Of a DNA stretch of 54,644 nucleotides, positions 17,075 to 25,810 are shown piece after piece (position 1 is the first letter of the stretch; each line of letters starts with the position of its first letter). Under the pieces are notes generated by a model, which saw only the letters and a program-made list of their open reading frames with translations, did no database searches and was not told where the DNA came from. Source of the stretch: Pelagibacteraceae bacterium AG-349-L23 (GTDB lineage Bacteria > Pseudomonadota > Alphaproteobacteria > Pelagibacterales > Pelagibacteraceae); contig QCDD01000005.1 of NCBI GenBank assembly GCA_003281045.1, positions 1 through 54,644 on the forward strand, written 5' to 3'. The position numbers were made by a program, and so were the translations under genes.

Positions 17075-18367
17075 ATGATTAAAAGATATTCGAGAAAAGA
17101 ACTTACTGATATTTGGTCAGAAGAAAATAAATACAAAATTTGGTTAGATGTAGAGATAGCTGCAGCACAAGCTATGGAAAAATTAAATCAAATTCCTAGA
17201 GGGGTCTCCTCAATTGTTAGAAAAAAAGCAAGAATTAATGTTAAAAGAATTCATCAAATTGAGTCTCAAGTTAAACATGATGTCATAGCTTTTTTAACTT
17301 CCGTAACAGAAAAAGCTGGGATTAAAGCAAGATATCTTCACCAAGGAATGACCTCATCAGACGTGATTGATACAAGTTTCAATATTCAATTAGTTCAATC
17401 GGGAAAAATAATTCTCAAGGATATTGACCAAATTTTAAAAGTATTAAAAAAACAAGCAAACAAATATAAATTTACACCATGCATGGGAAGAAGTCATGGT
17501 ATACATGCTGAACCAATTACCTTTGGTTTAAAACTTGCCTCTTTTTACGCAGAATTTAAAAGAAATAGAAAAAGATTAATCGATGCAATAGATGAAGTTG
17601 CAACATGTGCTATTTCAGGTGCAGTTGGAACATTTGCCAATATAAATCCAAATGTAGAAAAACATGTTGCTAAAAAACTTGGCTTAAAAGTTGAACCGAT
17701 TTCAACCCAAGTTATTCCAAGAGATAGACATGCTTTTTATTTCTCAGTTCTTGGAATTATTGCAGGTTCTGTAGAGAGAGTGGCTACAGAAATTAGACAT
17801 TTACAAAGGACTGAAGTTTACGAACTACAAGAATTTTTTTCAAAAAAACAAAAAGGTTCATCTGCTATGCCACATAAAAAAAATCCTATTTTGAGTGAAA
17901 ATTTGACGGGCCTTTCAAGAATGGTTCGAAGTACAGTAATTCCTGCACTTGAAAATATAGCCTTATGGCACGAGAGAGATATTTCACATTCAAGCGTAGA
18001 GAGAAACATTGGTCCAGATGCTAATATAACTATTGATTTTGCTTTAGTAAGATTAACAAATATTTTAGATAATATGATTGTTTATCCAAAAAAAATGTTA
18101 GAGAATTTAAACATAACGAAAGGTTTAATTTTTTCACAAGAATTGATGCTTGAACTTACAAAAACTGGATTAACAAGAGAAAAATCATATAGAATGGTTC
18201 AAAATTTTTCTAAAAAGTGTTTTGCTGAAAATTTGAATTTATTTGATGTAGCGCAATCTGACAAATATATAATGAGTAAAATTTCAAAAAAAAAATTAAG
18301 ATCAATATTTAGCTATTCAAAACACATGAAAAATGTCAATTTTATTATTAGAAGAGTTATCAAATAA
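17075..18367 (+). CDS. purB: adenylosuccinate lyase
   Basis: A 430-residue adenylosuccinate lyase, which acts twice in purine synthesis (SAICAR to AICAR, adenylosuccinate to AMP). The fumarase/aspartase superfamily signature GSSAMPHKKNP lies near residues 263-273, and the HQGMTSSDVIDT (near 88) and GRSHGIHAEP (near 140) blocks carry the catalytic residues. It is the first of five contiguous purine genes; its stop codon shares one base with the purC start. Confidence 0.96.
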   Translation: MIKRYSRKELTDIWSEENKYKIWLDVEIAAAQAMEKLNQIPRGVSSIVRKKARINVKRIHQIESQVKHDVIAFLTSVTEKAGIKARYLHQGMTSSDVIDTSFNIQLVQSGKIILKDIDQILKVLKKQANKYKFTPCMGRSHGIHAEPITFGLKLASFYAEFKRNRKRLIDAIDEVATCAISGAVGTFANINPNVEKHVAKKLGLKVEPISTQVIPRDRHAFYFSVLGIIAGSVERVATEIRHLQRTEVYELQEFFSKKQKGSSAMPHKKNPILSENLTGLSRMVRSTVIPALENIALWHERDISHSSVERNIGPDANITIDFALVRLTNILDNMIVYPKKMLENLNITKGLIFSQELMLELTKTGLTREKSYRMVQNFSKKCFAENLNLFDVAQSDKYIMSKISKKKLRSIFSYSKHMKNVNFIIRRVIK

Positions 18368-19152
18368 TGAAAAAAGAAAAAAAACTTTACGAGGGAAAAG
18401 CTAAGATTATTTATGCAACTTCAGATAAAAATTTAGTCATTCAATATTTTAAAGATGATGCAACTGCATATAACAATCAAAAAAAAAGTACTATTGAGGG
18501 TAAAGGTGTCCTTAATAATAGAATTTCAGAACATATACTTTCAAACCTAAATCAAATTGGAATTAAAAATCATTTAGTAAAAAGACTTAATATGAGAGAA
18601 CAACTTGTCAAACTTGTGGATATTATTCCTATAGAGTTCATTGTGAGAAATATTGCAACTGGATCTTTGACAAAAAGATTAGGTATTGAGGATGGAACTG
18701 TACTTGAATATCCATTAATAGAGTATTGTCTCAAAGATGATAAATTGGGTGATCCAAACATAAGCAGAGAACACATTATGGCATTTAATTGGCTTAACGC
18801 TATTCAGCTTGATTTGATTGATGAAAATTTAAAACGTTTGAATGACTTTTTATTGGGCTTATTTCGGGGTATTGGAATCAAATTAGTTGATTTTAAAGTG
18901 GAGTTTGGCTTCACACATGAAAGCGGAAAAAATAATATTATTCTAGCAGATGAAATCAGCCCTGATACTTGTAGATTGTGGGACTCAATAACTGACAAAA
19001 AACTAGATAAGGACAGATTTAGAAAAGATTTGGGAGATTTGATACCAGCTTATACTGAGGTTGCAAAACGACTTGGTATTCTTCATGAACAATCAAATGT
19101 ATCCGCTGTTAACGTAACAAAACTTTCTTCAATAAAAAAAAAGAGTAAATGA
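18367..19152 (+). CDS. purC: SAICAR synthetase (phosphoribosylaminoimidazole-succinocarboxamide synthase)
   Basis: A 261-residue SAICAR synthetase that joins aspartate to CAIR with ATP in step 8 of purine synthesis. The start KKLYEGKAKIIYAT carries the ATP-binding loop, and family blocks EFIVRNIATGSLTKRLG, LVDFKVEFGF and ILADEISPDTCRLWD are all present. It overlaps purB by one base and purS by four (ATGA), consistent with translational coupling. Confidence 0.97.
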   Translation: MKKEKKLYEGKAKIIYATSDKNLVIQYFKDDATAYNNQKKSTIEGKGVLNNRISEHILSNLNQIGIKNHLVKRLNMREQLVKLVDIIPIEFIVRNIATGSLTKRLGIEDGTVLEYPLIEYCLKDDKLGDPNISREHIMAFNWLNAIQLDLIDENLKRLNDFLLGLFRGIGIKLVDFKVEFGFTHESGKNNIILADEISPDTCRLWDSITDKKLDKDRFRKDLGDLIPAYTEVAKRLGILHEQSNVSAVNVTKLSSIKKKSK

Positions 19153-19391
19153 AAGTTTCCGCAATAATAACATTAAAAAAGGATGTTTTAGATCCACAGG
19201 GTAAAGTCATCCATCAAGCATTGGATGGAATGGGTTTTGAAAATATAAGTGAAATAAGACAAGGTAAATATTTTGAAATAGATGTTAATGAAAATGATCC
19301 AAACAAAGCAAAAGCTGTTGTTGAGGAGATGTGTAAAAAACTTTTAGCTAATCTTGTAATCGAAAACTTTAAAATTATTGAAACACAATAA
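19149..19391 (+). CDS. purS: FGAM synthase subunit PurS
   Basis: An 80-residue PurS, the small subunit that links PurQ and PurL in the three-part formylglycinamide ribonucleotide amidotransferase. The pattern LKKDVLDPQGKVIHQALDGMGF and EVEEMCKKLLANLVIENF is typical. Its presence fits the short PurL encoded downstream. The start overlaps purC by four bases and the stop is 3 bases before purQ. Confidence 0.94.
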   Translation: MKVSAIITLKKDVLDPQGKVIHQALDGMGFENISEIRQGKYFEIDVNENDPNKAKAVVEEMCKKLLANLVIENFKIIETQ

Positions 19392-19394
19392 TTA

Positions 19395-20078
19395 ATGAAG
19401 TCATCTGTAATAACTTTTCCTGGCTCAAATTGTGATAGAGACATGGATGTAGCGCTCAAGAAATTTGGTTTTACCAACAAGATGGTTTGGCATGATGATA
19501 ATGAACTTCCTAATAGTGATTTAGTTGTGCTTCCAGGTGGTTTTTCATATGGAGACTATTTACGATGTGGAAGTATGGCATCAAAGTCTAAAATTATGCG
19601 ATCGGTAATAAATTTTGCAAAATCTGGAGGATTGGTCATGGGAATTTGTAATGGATTTCAAATACTGGTTGAAACAGGTTTAGTACCAGGAGTTTTGTTA
19701 AGAAATAAATATTTGGAGTTTATATGTAAAAATGTCTTTGTGAAATTAGACAACAAAGAAAATGCATATTTTAAAAATCTCAATAAAGATATTTTAGAAT
19801 TTCATATTGCTCATAATGAAGGAAATTATTTTTGTACCAAAGATCAATTGAAAGAGATTAAGGATAATAATCAAATAGCAATTTATTATTGTAATAAAGA
19901 AGGCAAAATAGAAGACCAATATAATCCAAATGGTTCAATTAAAAATATTGCAGGCATTTTTAATAAAGAAAAAAATGTGTTAGGAATGATGCCCCATCCT
20001 GAGAGAATGATAGACCAAAGTTTATCTGGTGAAGATGGCTCAATTTTTTTCAAAAACCTTATTAATAATATTAAATAA
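19395..20078 (+). CDS. purQ: FGAM synthase glutaminase subunit PurQ
   Basis: A 227-residue class I glutamine amidotransferase subunit that supplies ammonia to PurL. The nucleophile Cys is in GGLVMGICNGFQIL (near residue 86), and the His/Glu pair is in MMPHPERM near the C-terminus. SSVITFPGSNCDRD at the start and LPGGFSYGDYLR are PurQ signatures. It overlaps purL by one base. Confidence 0.97.
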   Translation: MKSSVITFPGSNCDRDMDVALKKFGFTNKMVWHDDNELPNSDLVVLPGGFSYGDYLRCGSMASKSKIMRSVINFAKSGGLVMGICNGFQILVETGLVPGVLLRNKYLEFICKNVFVKLDNKENAYFKNLNKDILEFHIAHNEGNYFCTKDQLKEIKDNNQIAIYYCNKEGKIEDQYNPNGSIKNIAGIFNKEKNVLGMMPHPERMIDQSLSGEDGSIFFKNLINNIK

Positions 20079-22267
20079 TGGAAGTTAATGAACAAACTGC
20101 TATAGATCATGGACTTAAGTCTGATGAATATAAAAAAATTTGTCAATTACTTAAGAGAACTCCAAATATTACTGAACTTGGGATTTTTTCTGCAATGTGG
20201 AATGAACATTGTTCATATAAGTCATCACGACTTCACCTTAAAAAACTACCAACCAAAGGAAAAAAAGTGATTCAAGGTCCAGGAGAAAATGCAGGTGTTA
20301 TCGATATTGAGGATGGAGATGCAATTGTTTTTAAAATTGAAAGCCATAATCATCCTTCATTTATTGAACCATATCAAGGGGCTGCAACGGGTGTTGGTGG
20401 AATTATGAGAGATGTATTTACAATGGGAGCAAGACCGATAGCTAATTTAAATTCGATACATTTTGGATCTCCACAACATAAAAAAACAAAAAATCTCTTA
20501 CGAGGAGTTGTGCATGGTATTGGTGGTTATGGAAATTGTATGGGTGTGCCAACGATAGCAGGACAGACCTCATTTGATAGTTCTTACAATGGAAATATTT
20601 TAGTTAACGCAATGACACTTGGCCTAGTTAAAAAAAATAAAATTTTTTATTCTAAGGCCGCAGGTTTAAATAAACCTGTGATTTATGTGGGCTCCAAGAC
20701 TGGTAGAGACGGAATTCATGGTGCAAGTATGGCTTCAGCTAGTTTTGATGAGAAGATTGAAGAAAAAAAACCAACTGTGCAAGTTGGTGACCCTTTTACT
20801 GAAAAACTTTTGTTAGAGGCATGTTTAGAATTGATGGCTGGTGATTCAATTATTGCTATTCAAGATATGGGGGCTGCTGGTCTAACTTCGTCGAGTATTG
20901 AAATGGCATCAAAAGGAAATTTGGGCATTGAAATTAATTTAAATAAAGTCCCATGCAGAGAGACTAAAATGACTCCGTATGAGATCATGTTGTCTGAAAG
21001 CCAAGAAAGAATGTTGATAGTTTTAGAAAATGGCAAAGAGGAAGTTGCAAAAAAAATATTTGATAAATGGAATTTAGACTTTGCGGTTATTGGAAAAACA
21101 ACAAACTCAAAAAACATTGAATTATTTTTTAATCAAGAACCAGTAGCAAAAATACCTGTTAATATTCTTGTCGAAAATTCTCCAATGTATGATCGTAAGT
21201 GGAAAAAATCAAAGTTGCCTAAAAAAAATAAAATTAAAAATGAAGTTTTAAATAAATTAAAAATCAAAGATGTGCTTAAGAAGGTTTTGTCTAATCAGAA
21301 TATATGTAGCAAGGAATGGATCTGGCAACAATATGATCATACAGTTATGGGTGACACTATTCAGAAACCAGGTGGAGACTCTGGTGTTGTAAGAGTACAT
21401 GGAACCAATAAAGCTGTAGCAGCATCAGTGGACTCCTCTGCAGTATATTGTTGGGCCCACCCATTAACAGGAGGTAAACAAGTTGTTGCTGAAAGTTGGA
21501 GAAATTTAATTTCTGTTGGAGCAAAACCGATCGCTATCACCAATTGTTTAAATTTTGGAAGTCCTGAAAAAGAAGAGAACATGGGTGAATTTGTTGAGTG
21601 TGTTCAAGGGATTGGGGAAGCAAGTAAATATTTAAATTTCCCTGTGGTATCTGGCAATGTATCTTTTTACAACCAAACCAAAGAAGTTGGGATTAAACCA
21701 ACTCCTTCGATTGGTGGAGTGGGTCTCATCAAAGATTATACAAAAATGATTTCGATGGATTTAAAAGAAATTGATAATTTAGTTTTAATCATTGGTAAAA
21801 CTGAAGGACATATTGACCAAAGTTTATTTGCGAGAACAATTTTAGATGAAAAAAATGGTCCTCCACCAGAGGTAAATCTTTTTAATGAAAAAAATAATGG
21901 AGAAACAATATTAAATTTAATTGATAAAGGATATGTCAAAAGTGCTCACGACATATCTTTAGGAGGTCTATTAGTTGCTATAAGTAAAATGTGCATTAAA
22001 GGCAATAAGGGAATTAAGATTAGTAAGTCAAAGAATTTAATTAATGAAATTGAGTATTTTTTTGCAGAAGATCAAGGTAGATATTTAATAGAAGTAAATA
22101 AGGACGATTTAAAAGAAGTTACAAAAATTTTAAACAAAAACTCAGTGCATCATGAGGAATTAGGTATTATCACACAAAACGATATGATTATTAATGAAAA
22201 GACAAAAGTTACAATTGACGAATTGAAGTCTTATTATACAAATTGGTTATCAAAGTTTATGAGTTAA
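20078..22267 (+). CDS. purL: FGAM synthase subunit PurL (small form)
   Basis: A 729-residue PurL, the ATP-dependent synthetase subunit that makes FGAM from FGAR in step 4 of purine synthesis. It has the small form (about 730 residues instead of ~1300 for the fused enterobacterial enzyme), which needs separate PurS and PurQ, both encoded just upstream. Family marks include MWNEHCSYKSS near residue 49, GPGENAGVID, FKIESHNHPSFIEPYQGAATGVGG and, in the second half, GGKQVVAESWRN and SAHDISLGGL. bolA follows 3 bases later. Confidence 0.97.
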   Translation: MEVNEQTAIDHGLKSDEYKKICQLLKRTPNITELGIFSAMWNEHCSYKSSRLHLKKLPTKGKKVIQGPGENAGVIDIEDGDAIVFKIESHNHPSFIEPYQGAATGVGGIMRDVFTMGARPIANLNSIHFGSPQHKKTKNLLRGVVHGIGGYGNCMGVPTIAGQTSFDSSYNGNILVNAMTLGLVKKNKIFYSKAAGLNKPVIYVGSKTGRDGIHGASMASASFDEKIEEKKPTVQVGDPFTEKLLLEACLELMAGDSIIAIQDMGAAGLTSSSIEMASKGNLGIEINLNKVPCRETKMTPYEIMLSESQERMLIVLENGKEEVAKKIFDKWNLDFAVIGKTTNSKNIELFFNQEPVAKIPVNILVENSPMYDRKWKKSKLPKKNKIKNEVLNKLKIKDVLKKVLSNQNICSKEWIWQQYDHTVMGDTIQKPGGDSGVVRVHGTNKAVAASVDSSAVYCWAHPLTGGKQVVAESWRNLISVGAKPIAITNCLNFGSPEKEENMGEFVECVQGIGEASKYLNFPVVSGNVSFYNQTKEVGIKPTPSIGGVGLIKDYTKMISMDLKEIDNLVLIIGKTEGHIDQSLFARTILDEKNGPPPEVNLFNEKNNGETILNLIDKGYVKSAHDISLGGLLVAISKMCIKGNKGIKISKSKNLINEIEYFFAEDQGRYLIEVNKDDLKEVTKILNKNSVHHEELGIITQNDMIINEKTKVTIDELKSYYTNWLSKFMS

Positions 22268-22270
22268 AAA

Positions 22271-22501
22271 ATGGCAATGGATTTAAAAGAAATCGAAAAA
22301 TATATCAAAGAAGCAATGCCAGATGCTGTAATAGATATTCAAGATCTGGCTGGAGATGGTAATCATTATTCAGCGACTATAACCTCTTCTCAATTTGCAG
22401 GTAAAAGTAAAATTGAACAACACAAAATGGTTTACAATTCGTTAAAAGGTAAGATGGGAAATGAACTACACGCTCTAGCAATTAAAACAAAGGAACAATA
22501 A
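22271..22501 (+). CDS. bolA: BolA family protein
   Basis: A 76-residue BolA-family protein. It has the small alpha/beta fold with the invariant His in KIEQHKMVYNSLKGKMGNELHALAIKT. BolA proteins pair with monothiol glutaredoxins to handle [2Fe-2S] clusters and iron signalling. Here the glutaredoxin gene follows with a one-base overlap, which is the usual alphaproteobacterial arrangement after purL. Confidence 0.92.
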   Translation: MAMDLKEIEKYIKEAMPDAVIDIQDLAGDGNHYSATITSSQFAGKSKIEQHKMVYNSLKGKMGNELHALAIKTKEQ

Positions 22502-22833
22502 TGGATGATCAAACAAAAAATTTAATTCAAAATCACATTGATACTAATGATGTGTGCCTTTTTATGAAAGGTACTCCAGATCAACCACAATGTGGTTTTT
22601 CAATGACCGTTTCAAATATACTTAAAATGTTAGAAATAAATTTTAAGGGCGTAAATGTATTAGAAGATCAATCTTTAAGAGATGGAATAAAAGTCTTTAG
22701 TGATTGGCCAACAATCCCTCAACTTTATATCAAAAAAGAATTTATAGGTGGGTGTGATATCATCAAAGAAATGTATGAGAGCGGAGAATTAAAAAAAGTA
22801 TGTGATGATAAAGGTATTAACTATAAAAAATAA
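22501..22833 (+). CDS. grxD: monothiol glutaredoxin (Grx4 type)
   Basis: A 110-residue monothiol glutaredoxin with the active site CGFS (in KGTPDQPQCGFSMTV, near residues 32-35) and glutathione-contact segments WPTIPQLYIKKEFIGGCDI. It would bind and transfer [2Fe-2S] clusters with BolA and glutathione. It is the last gene of the plus-strand run that starts at sfsA; its stop converges on rpsD with 3 bases between. Confidence 0.95.
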   Translation: MDDQTKNLIQNHIDTNDVCLFMKGTPDQPQCGFSMTVSNILKMLEINFKGVNVLEDQSLRDGIKVFSDWPTIPQLYIKKEFIGGCDIIKEMYESGELKKVCDDKGINYKK

Positions 22834-22836
22834 TTA

Positions 22837-23454
22837 TTATCTAGAGTAATATTCAATTACTAAATTTGGCTCCATAACAACTGGATATGGTACTTCCTCG
22901 AATTTTGGAATTCTAACAAACTTAAATTTTTTATTTTTTTCATCCATTTGAATATATTCTGGAGCTTCTCTTTCTTTACTGGCTAATGCAATGTCGATTA
23001 TTGCAAGTTGTTTTGACTTATCTCTAATTTCTATAGTGTCTTCTTCTCTAACAGAATAACTAGAAATATTTACTTTTTTTCCATTTACTTTTACATGTCC
23101 ATGGTTGATTAATTGTCTTGCAGAAAAAATTGTAGTTGCAAACTTTGCCCTATATATCACTGCATCTAATCTTCTTTCCAATAAACCAATAAGGTTTTCA
23201 CTCGTGTCACCTTTAAGCATACTAGCTTTTTTATAAATATTTCTAAATTGTCTCTCATTAATATTTCCATAATAAGCTTTTAGTTTTTGTTTCGCTTGTA
23301 GCTGAATTCCATAATCAGAAGGTTTTGAAGTTTTCGTTTGACCATGTTGTCCTGGTCCATAGGCTCTTGTATTAAACGGGCTTTTAGGTCTTCCCCAAAG
23401 ATTTACTTTTAATCTTCTATCAACTTTATGTTTAGAGTTTAATCTTTTTGTCAT
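22837..23454 (-). CDS. rpsD: 30S ribosomal protein S4
   Basis: A 205-residue ribosomal protein S4, a primary 16S rRNA binder that nucleates small-subunit assembly. The S4 RNA-binding domain is clear ([39 protein letters not shown], about residues 95-133). The N-terminus lacks the zinc cysteines of some S4 proteins ([24 protein letters not shown]). It is a single gene outside the alpha operon, preceded by a strong promoter in the 40-base gap after trmJ. Confidence 0.97.
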   Translation of the reverse strand: MTKRLNSKHKVDRRLKVNLWGRPKSPFNTRAYGPGQHGQTKTSKPSDYGIQLQAKQKLKAYYGNINERQFRNIYKKASMLKGDTSENLIGLLERRLDAVIYRAKFATTIFSARQLINHGHVKVNGKKVNISSYSVREEDTIEIRDKSKQLAIIDIALASKEREAPEYIQMDEKNKKFKFVRIPKFEEVPYPVVMEPNLVIEYYSR

Positions 23455-23466
23455 TTAATAGTGGGG

Positions 23467-23494
23467 TTTATAAACTTACTCATTATTTTGTCAA
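23467..23494 (-). promoter_or_regulatory. sigma-70 promoter of rpsD
   Basis: On the minus strand a perfect TTGACA (23489-23494) and TATAAA (23467-23472) are spaced 16 bases apart. The predicted start of transcription near 23460 is only about six bases before the rpsD ATG at 23454, so the mRNA would be almost leaderless. The -35 box begins right at the stop codon of trmJ. This is the best promoter match seen in the window. Confidence 0.7.
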
Positions 23495-24208
23495 TCAACG
23501 TTTTTTACCCAAACTTGCAAATACACCAGATAATATACGTGTTTCTTTATCAGATAAGTCCATTTTGTAAAAAATGTTTCTTAGGTTTTCTAGCATTTTT
23601 GGTCTCTTCTCTTTAGGTCTAAAAAAATTTATTTCATCTAAATTTTTAATGCAAAGGCCTAACATTGATTGAATTTCTTTTTTACTTGCTGATTTAACTT
23701 TTTTTGATTTTTTAAACGGAATATTTTTTAATTTAATAAGACTAGCTACATATTGAGCAATGATGATTAAACTGTGAGATAAATTTAATGACCTGAAATC
23801 AGGATTGGTAGGTATTTGTAAAGTATAATTTGCATAGCTAATCTCATCATTTGATAAACCTGATGCTTCTGACCCAAATAAAAATCCAACTCTCTTCTTA
23901 AAATTAATCTTTTTTAAGTCCACTAAATTAATATGTTTTATATTCTTATTTCTAAATCTTGCTGAAGTGGCAATTAAAATATCAATCTTTCCTAAAGCTT
24001 CGTCTAAAGTATCGTATTTTTTACTTTGATTAATGATGTCTTTTGCACCAACAGAAGTAGCTAAGATTTTATCATTTGGGAAAATAGGTTTTGGACTGAT
24101 TAAAACTAATTTTTTAAAATTAAAGTTCTTTATTGCTCTAGCACATGCACCAATATTTTCTGATAATTGAGGTTTGTGTAAAATAAATGAGATATTATTT
24201 TTACTCAT
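23495..24208 (-). CDS. trmJ: TrmJ-type tRNA 2'-O-methyltransferase
   Basis: A 237-residue SPOUT-superfamily methyltransferase of the TrmH group. The trefoil-knot motifs are ISFILHKPQLSENIGACARAIKNF at the start, RVGFLFGSEASGLSNDEISYA (near 110-130) and LRSLNLSHSLIIIAQYVAS. Length and motif spacing fit TrmJ, which 2'-O-methylates position 32 of several tRNAs. A relative with another RNA target cannot be excluded. The ATG directly abuts the stop of cimA, so it is the last gene of the nadE-cysS-cimA-trmJ series. Confidence 0.85.
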   Translation of the reverse strand: MSKNNISFILHKPQLSENIGACARAIKNFNFKKLVLISPKPIFPNDKILATSVGAKDIINQSKKYDTLDEALGKIDILIATSARFRNKNIKHINLVDLKKINFKKRVGFLFGSEASGLSNDEISYANYTLQIPTNPDFRSLNLSHSLIIIAQYVASLIKLKNIPFKKSKKVKSASKKEIQSMLGLCIKNLDEINFFRPKEKRPKMLENLRNIFYKMDLSDKETRILSGVFASLGKKR

Positions 24209-25810
24209 TTATTTACTAGCAGGAGCATTATCTTTAAATAGTTTATAATCTAAGCTATCAATTAATGCTTTGAACGAAGCATCGATAATGTTTGTAGACA
24301 CACCAATAGTAAACCAATTCTTTCCTTTAGAGTCTGTGCTTTCAATAGACACTCTAGTAACCGCCTCTGTTCCTGTATTTAAAATTCTTACTTTATAATC
24401 AACAAGTTTTAAATCTTTCAGATATTTTGAATATTTTGCTAGTCTATCTACGTTTTGTCTAATAGCATTATCTAATGCATTTACTGGTCCATTCCCCTCT
24501 CCTTCACACATAATTTTTTCTCCATCAACTTCCAATTGAGCCTTTGCAGAAGAAACTATTTCTCCAGACTTATTTTTTTTTACGGAAACGTCATATTCAT
24601 TAATTGAAATATACCTCGGTATTTCTCCAATAATTCTTCTAGCCAATAATTCAAAAGAGGCATCAGCTCCATCATAACTATAACCAATAAATTCCCTATC
24701 TTTAACTTCGTCTAACAATTTTTTAATTTTTGGATCACTTTCCTCAATATTAATTTTGATACTTTTTAGTCTAGATATAATATTTGATTTTCCAGATTGA
24801 TCTGAAACAACAATATTTCTTGTATTACCAACTTCTTCTGGGTTGATATGTTCATAAGTTTTTGGATCTTTTTGTACAGCGGATACATGCAATCCTCCTT
24901 TATGTGAAAATGCTGCAGCACCAACATAAGGTAAATGCTGATTAGGTTTTCTGTTTAAAATTTCATCTAATAATCTTGAACATTCAGTTAAATTTTTAAT
25001 GTTTTCTGATTTGATACTGATTTCAAATTGCGATGAAAAATCTTTTTTCAAAAAAAAAGTTGGAATTAATGACATTAAATTTGCATTACCACATCTTTCA
25101 CCTAAACCATTGATTGTTCCTTGAATTTGTCTCACTCCAGATAATACTGCAGCTAATGAATTTGCAACTGCATTGCCAGTATCGTTATGTGCATGGATAC
25201 CTAGGTTCTTTCCTGGAACAACTTTAGAAACTTCGGTAATTATTTGTGTAACTTCGTGAGGCAATGTTCCTCCATTCGTATCACATAAAACGATCCATCT
25301 TGCACCTTGATCATATGCAGCCTTTATACAAGACAATGCATATTTTGGATTTGCTTTGTAACCATCAAAAAAATGCTCTGCATCAAACATGAACTCTTTT
25401 TTTGCTTTTACAAAATGTTTAGCGCTTTCAGAAATATTTTCTAAATTTTCCTCATTTGTTATTCCTAAAGCTACATCAACATGAAAATCCCAAGACTTTC
25501 CTACTAAACAAATAGCAGAGGTATTTGAATTCATGAGTGCTGATAAACCAGTATCATTTTCAGCACTTCTTCCTGATCTTTTGGTCATACCAAATGATGT
25601 TAGCTTTGAGTTTTTAAAATTATGTTTCTTTTGAAAAAATTCTGTGTCTGTTGGATTAGCACCAGGCCATCCTGCTTCAATATAATCAACGCCTAAGTTA
25701 TCTAAAGCTGAGGCAATTTTTTCTTTATCCTCCAAAGAAAAATCAACACCCTGGGTTTGAGCACCGTCTCTTAGTGTTGTATCAAAAATATAAAGTCTCT
25801 CTTTAGTCAT
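24209..25810 (-). CDS. cimA: (R)-citramalate synthase
   Basis: A 533-residue member of the HMGL/isopropylmalate-synthase superfamily. The catalytic TIM barrel starts with IFDTTLRDGAQTQGVDFS (metal-binding Asp) and contains the metal ligands in LGIHAHNDTGNAVANSLAAV; the C-terminal ~130 residues are the LeuA-type allosteric dimer domain. The pattern TLRDGAQTQGVDFSLEDK with AGWPGANPTD favours citramalate synthase over 2-isopropylmalate synthase. The enzyme condenses pyruvate and acetyl-CoA to start isoleucine synthesis without threonine. It overlaps cysS by 4 bases. Confidence 0.88.
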   Translation of the reverse strand: MTKERLYIFDTTLRDGAQTQGVDFSLEDKEKIASALDNLGVDYIEAGWPGANPTDTEFFQKKHNFKNSKLTSFGMTKRSGRSAENDTGLSALMNSNTSAICLVGKSWDFHVDVALGITNEENLENISESAKHFVKAKKEFMFDAEHFFDGYKANPKYALSCIKAAYDQGARWIVLCDTNGGTLPHEVTQIITEVSKVVPGKNLGIHAHNDTGNAVANSLAAVLSGVRQIQGTINGLGERCGNANLMSLIPTFFLKKDFSSQFEISIKSENIKNLTECSRLLDEILNRKPNQHLPYVGAAAFSHKGGLHVSAVQKDPKTYEHINPEEVGNTRNIVVSDQSGKSNIISRLKSIKINIEESDPKIKKLLDEVKDREFIGYSYDGADASFELLARRIIGEIPRYISINEYDVSVKKNKSGEIVSSAKAQLEVDGEKIMCEGEGNGPVNALDNAIRQNVDRLAKYSKYLKDLKLVDYKVRILNTGTEAVTRVSIESTDSKGKNWFTIGVSTNIIDASFKALIDSLDYKLFKDNAPASK

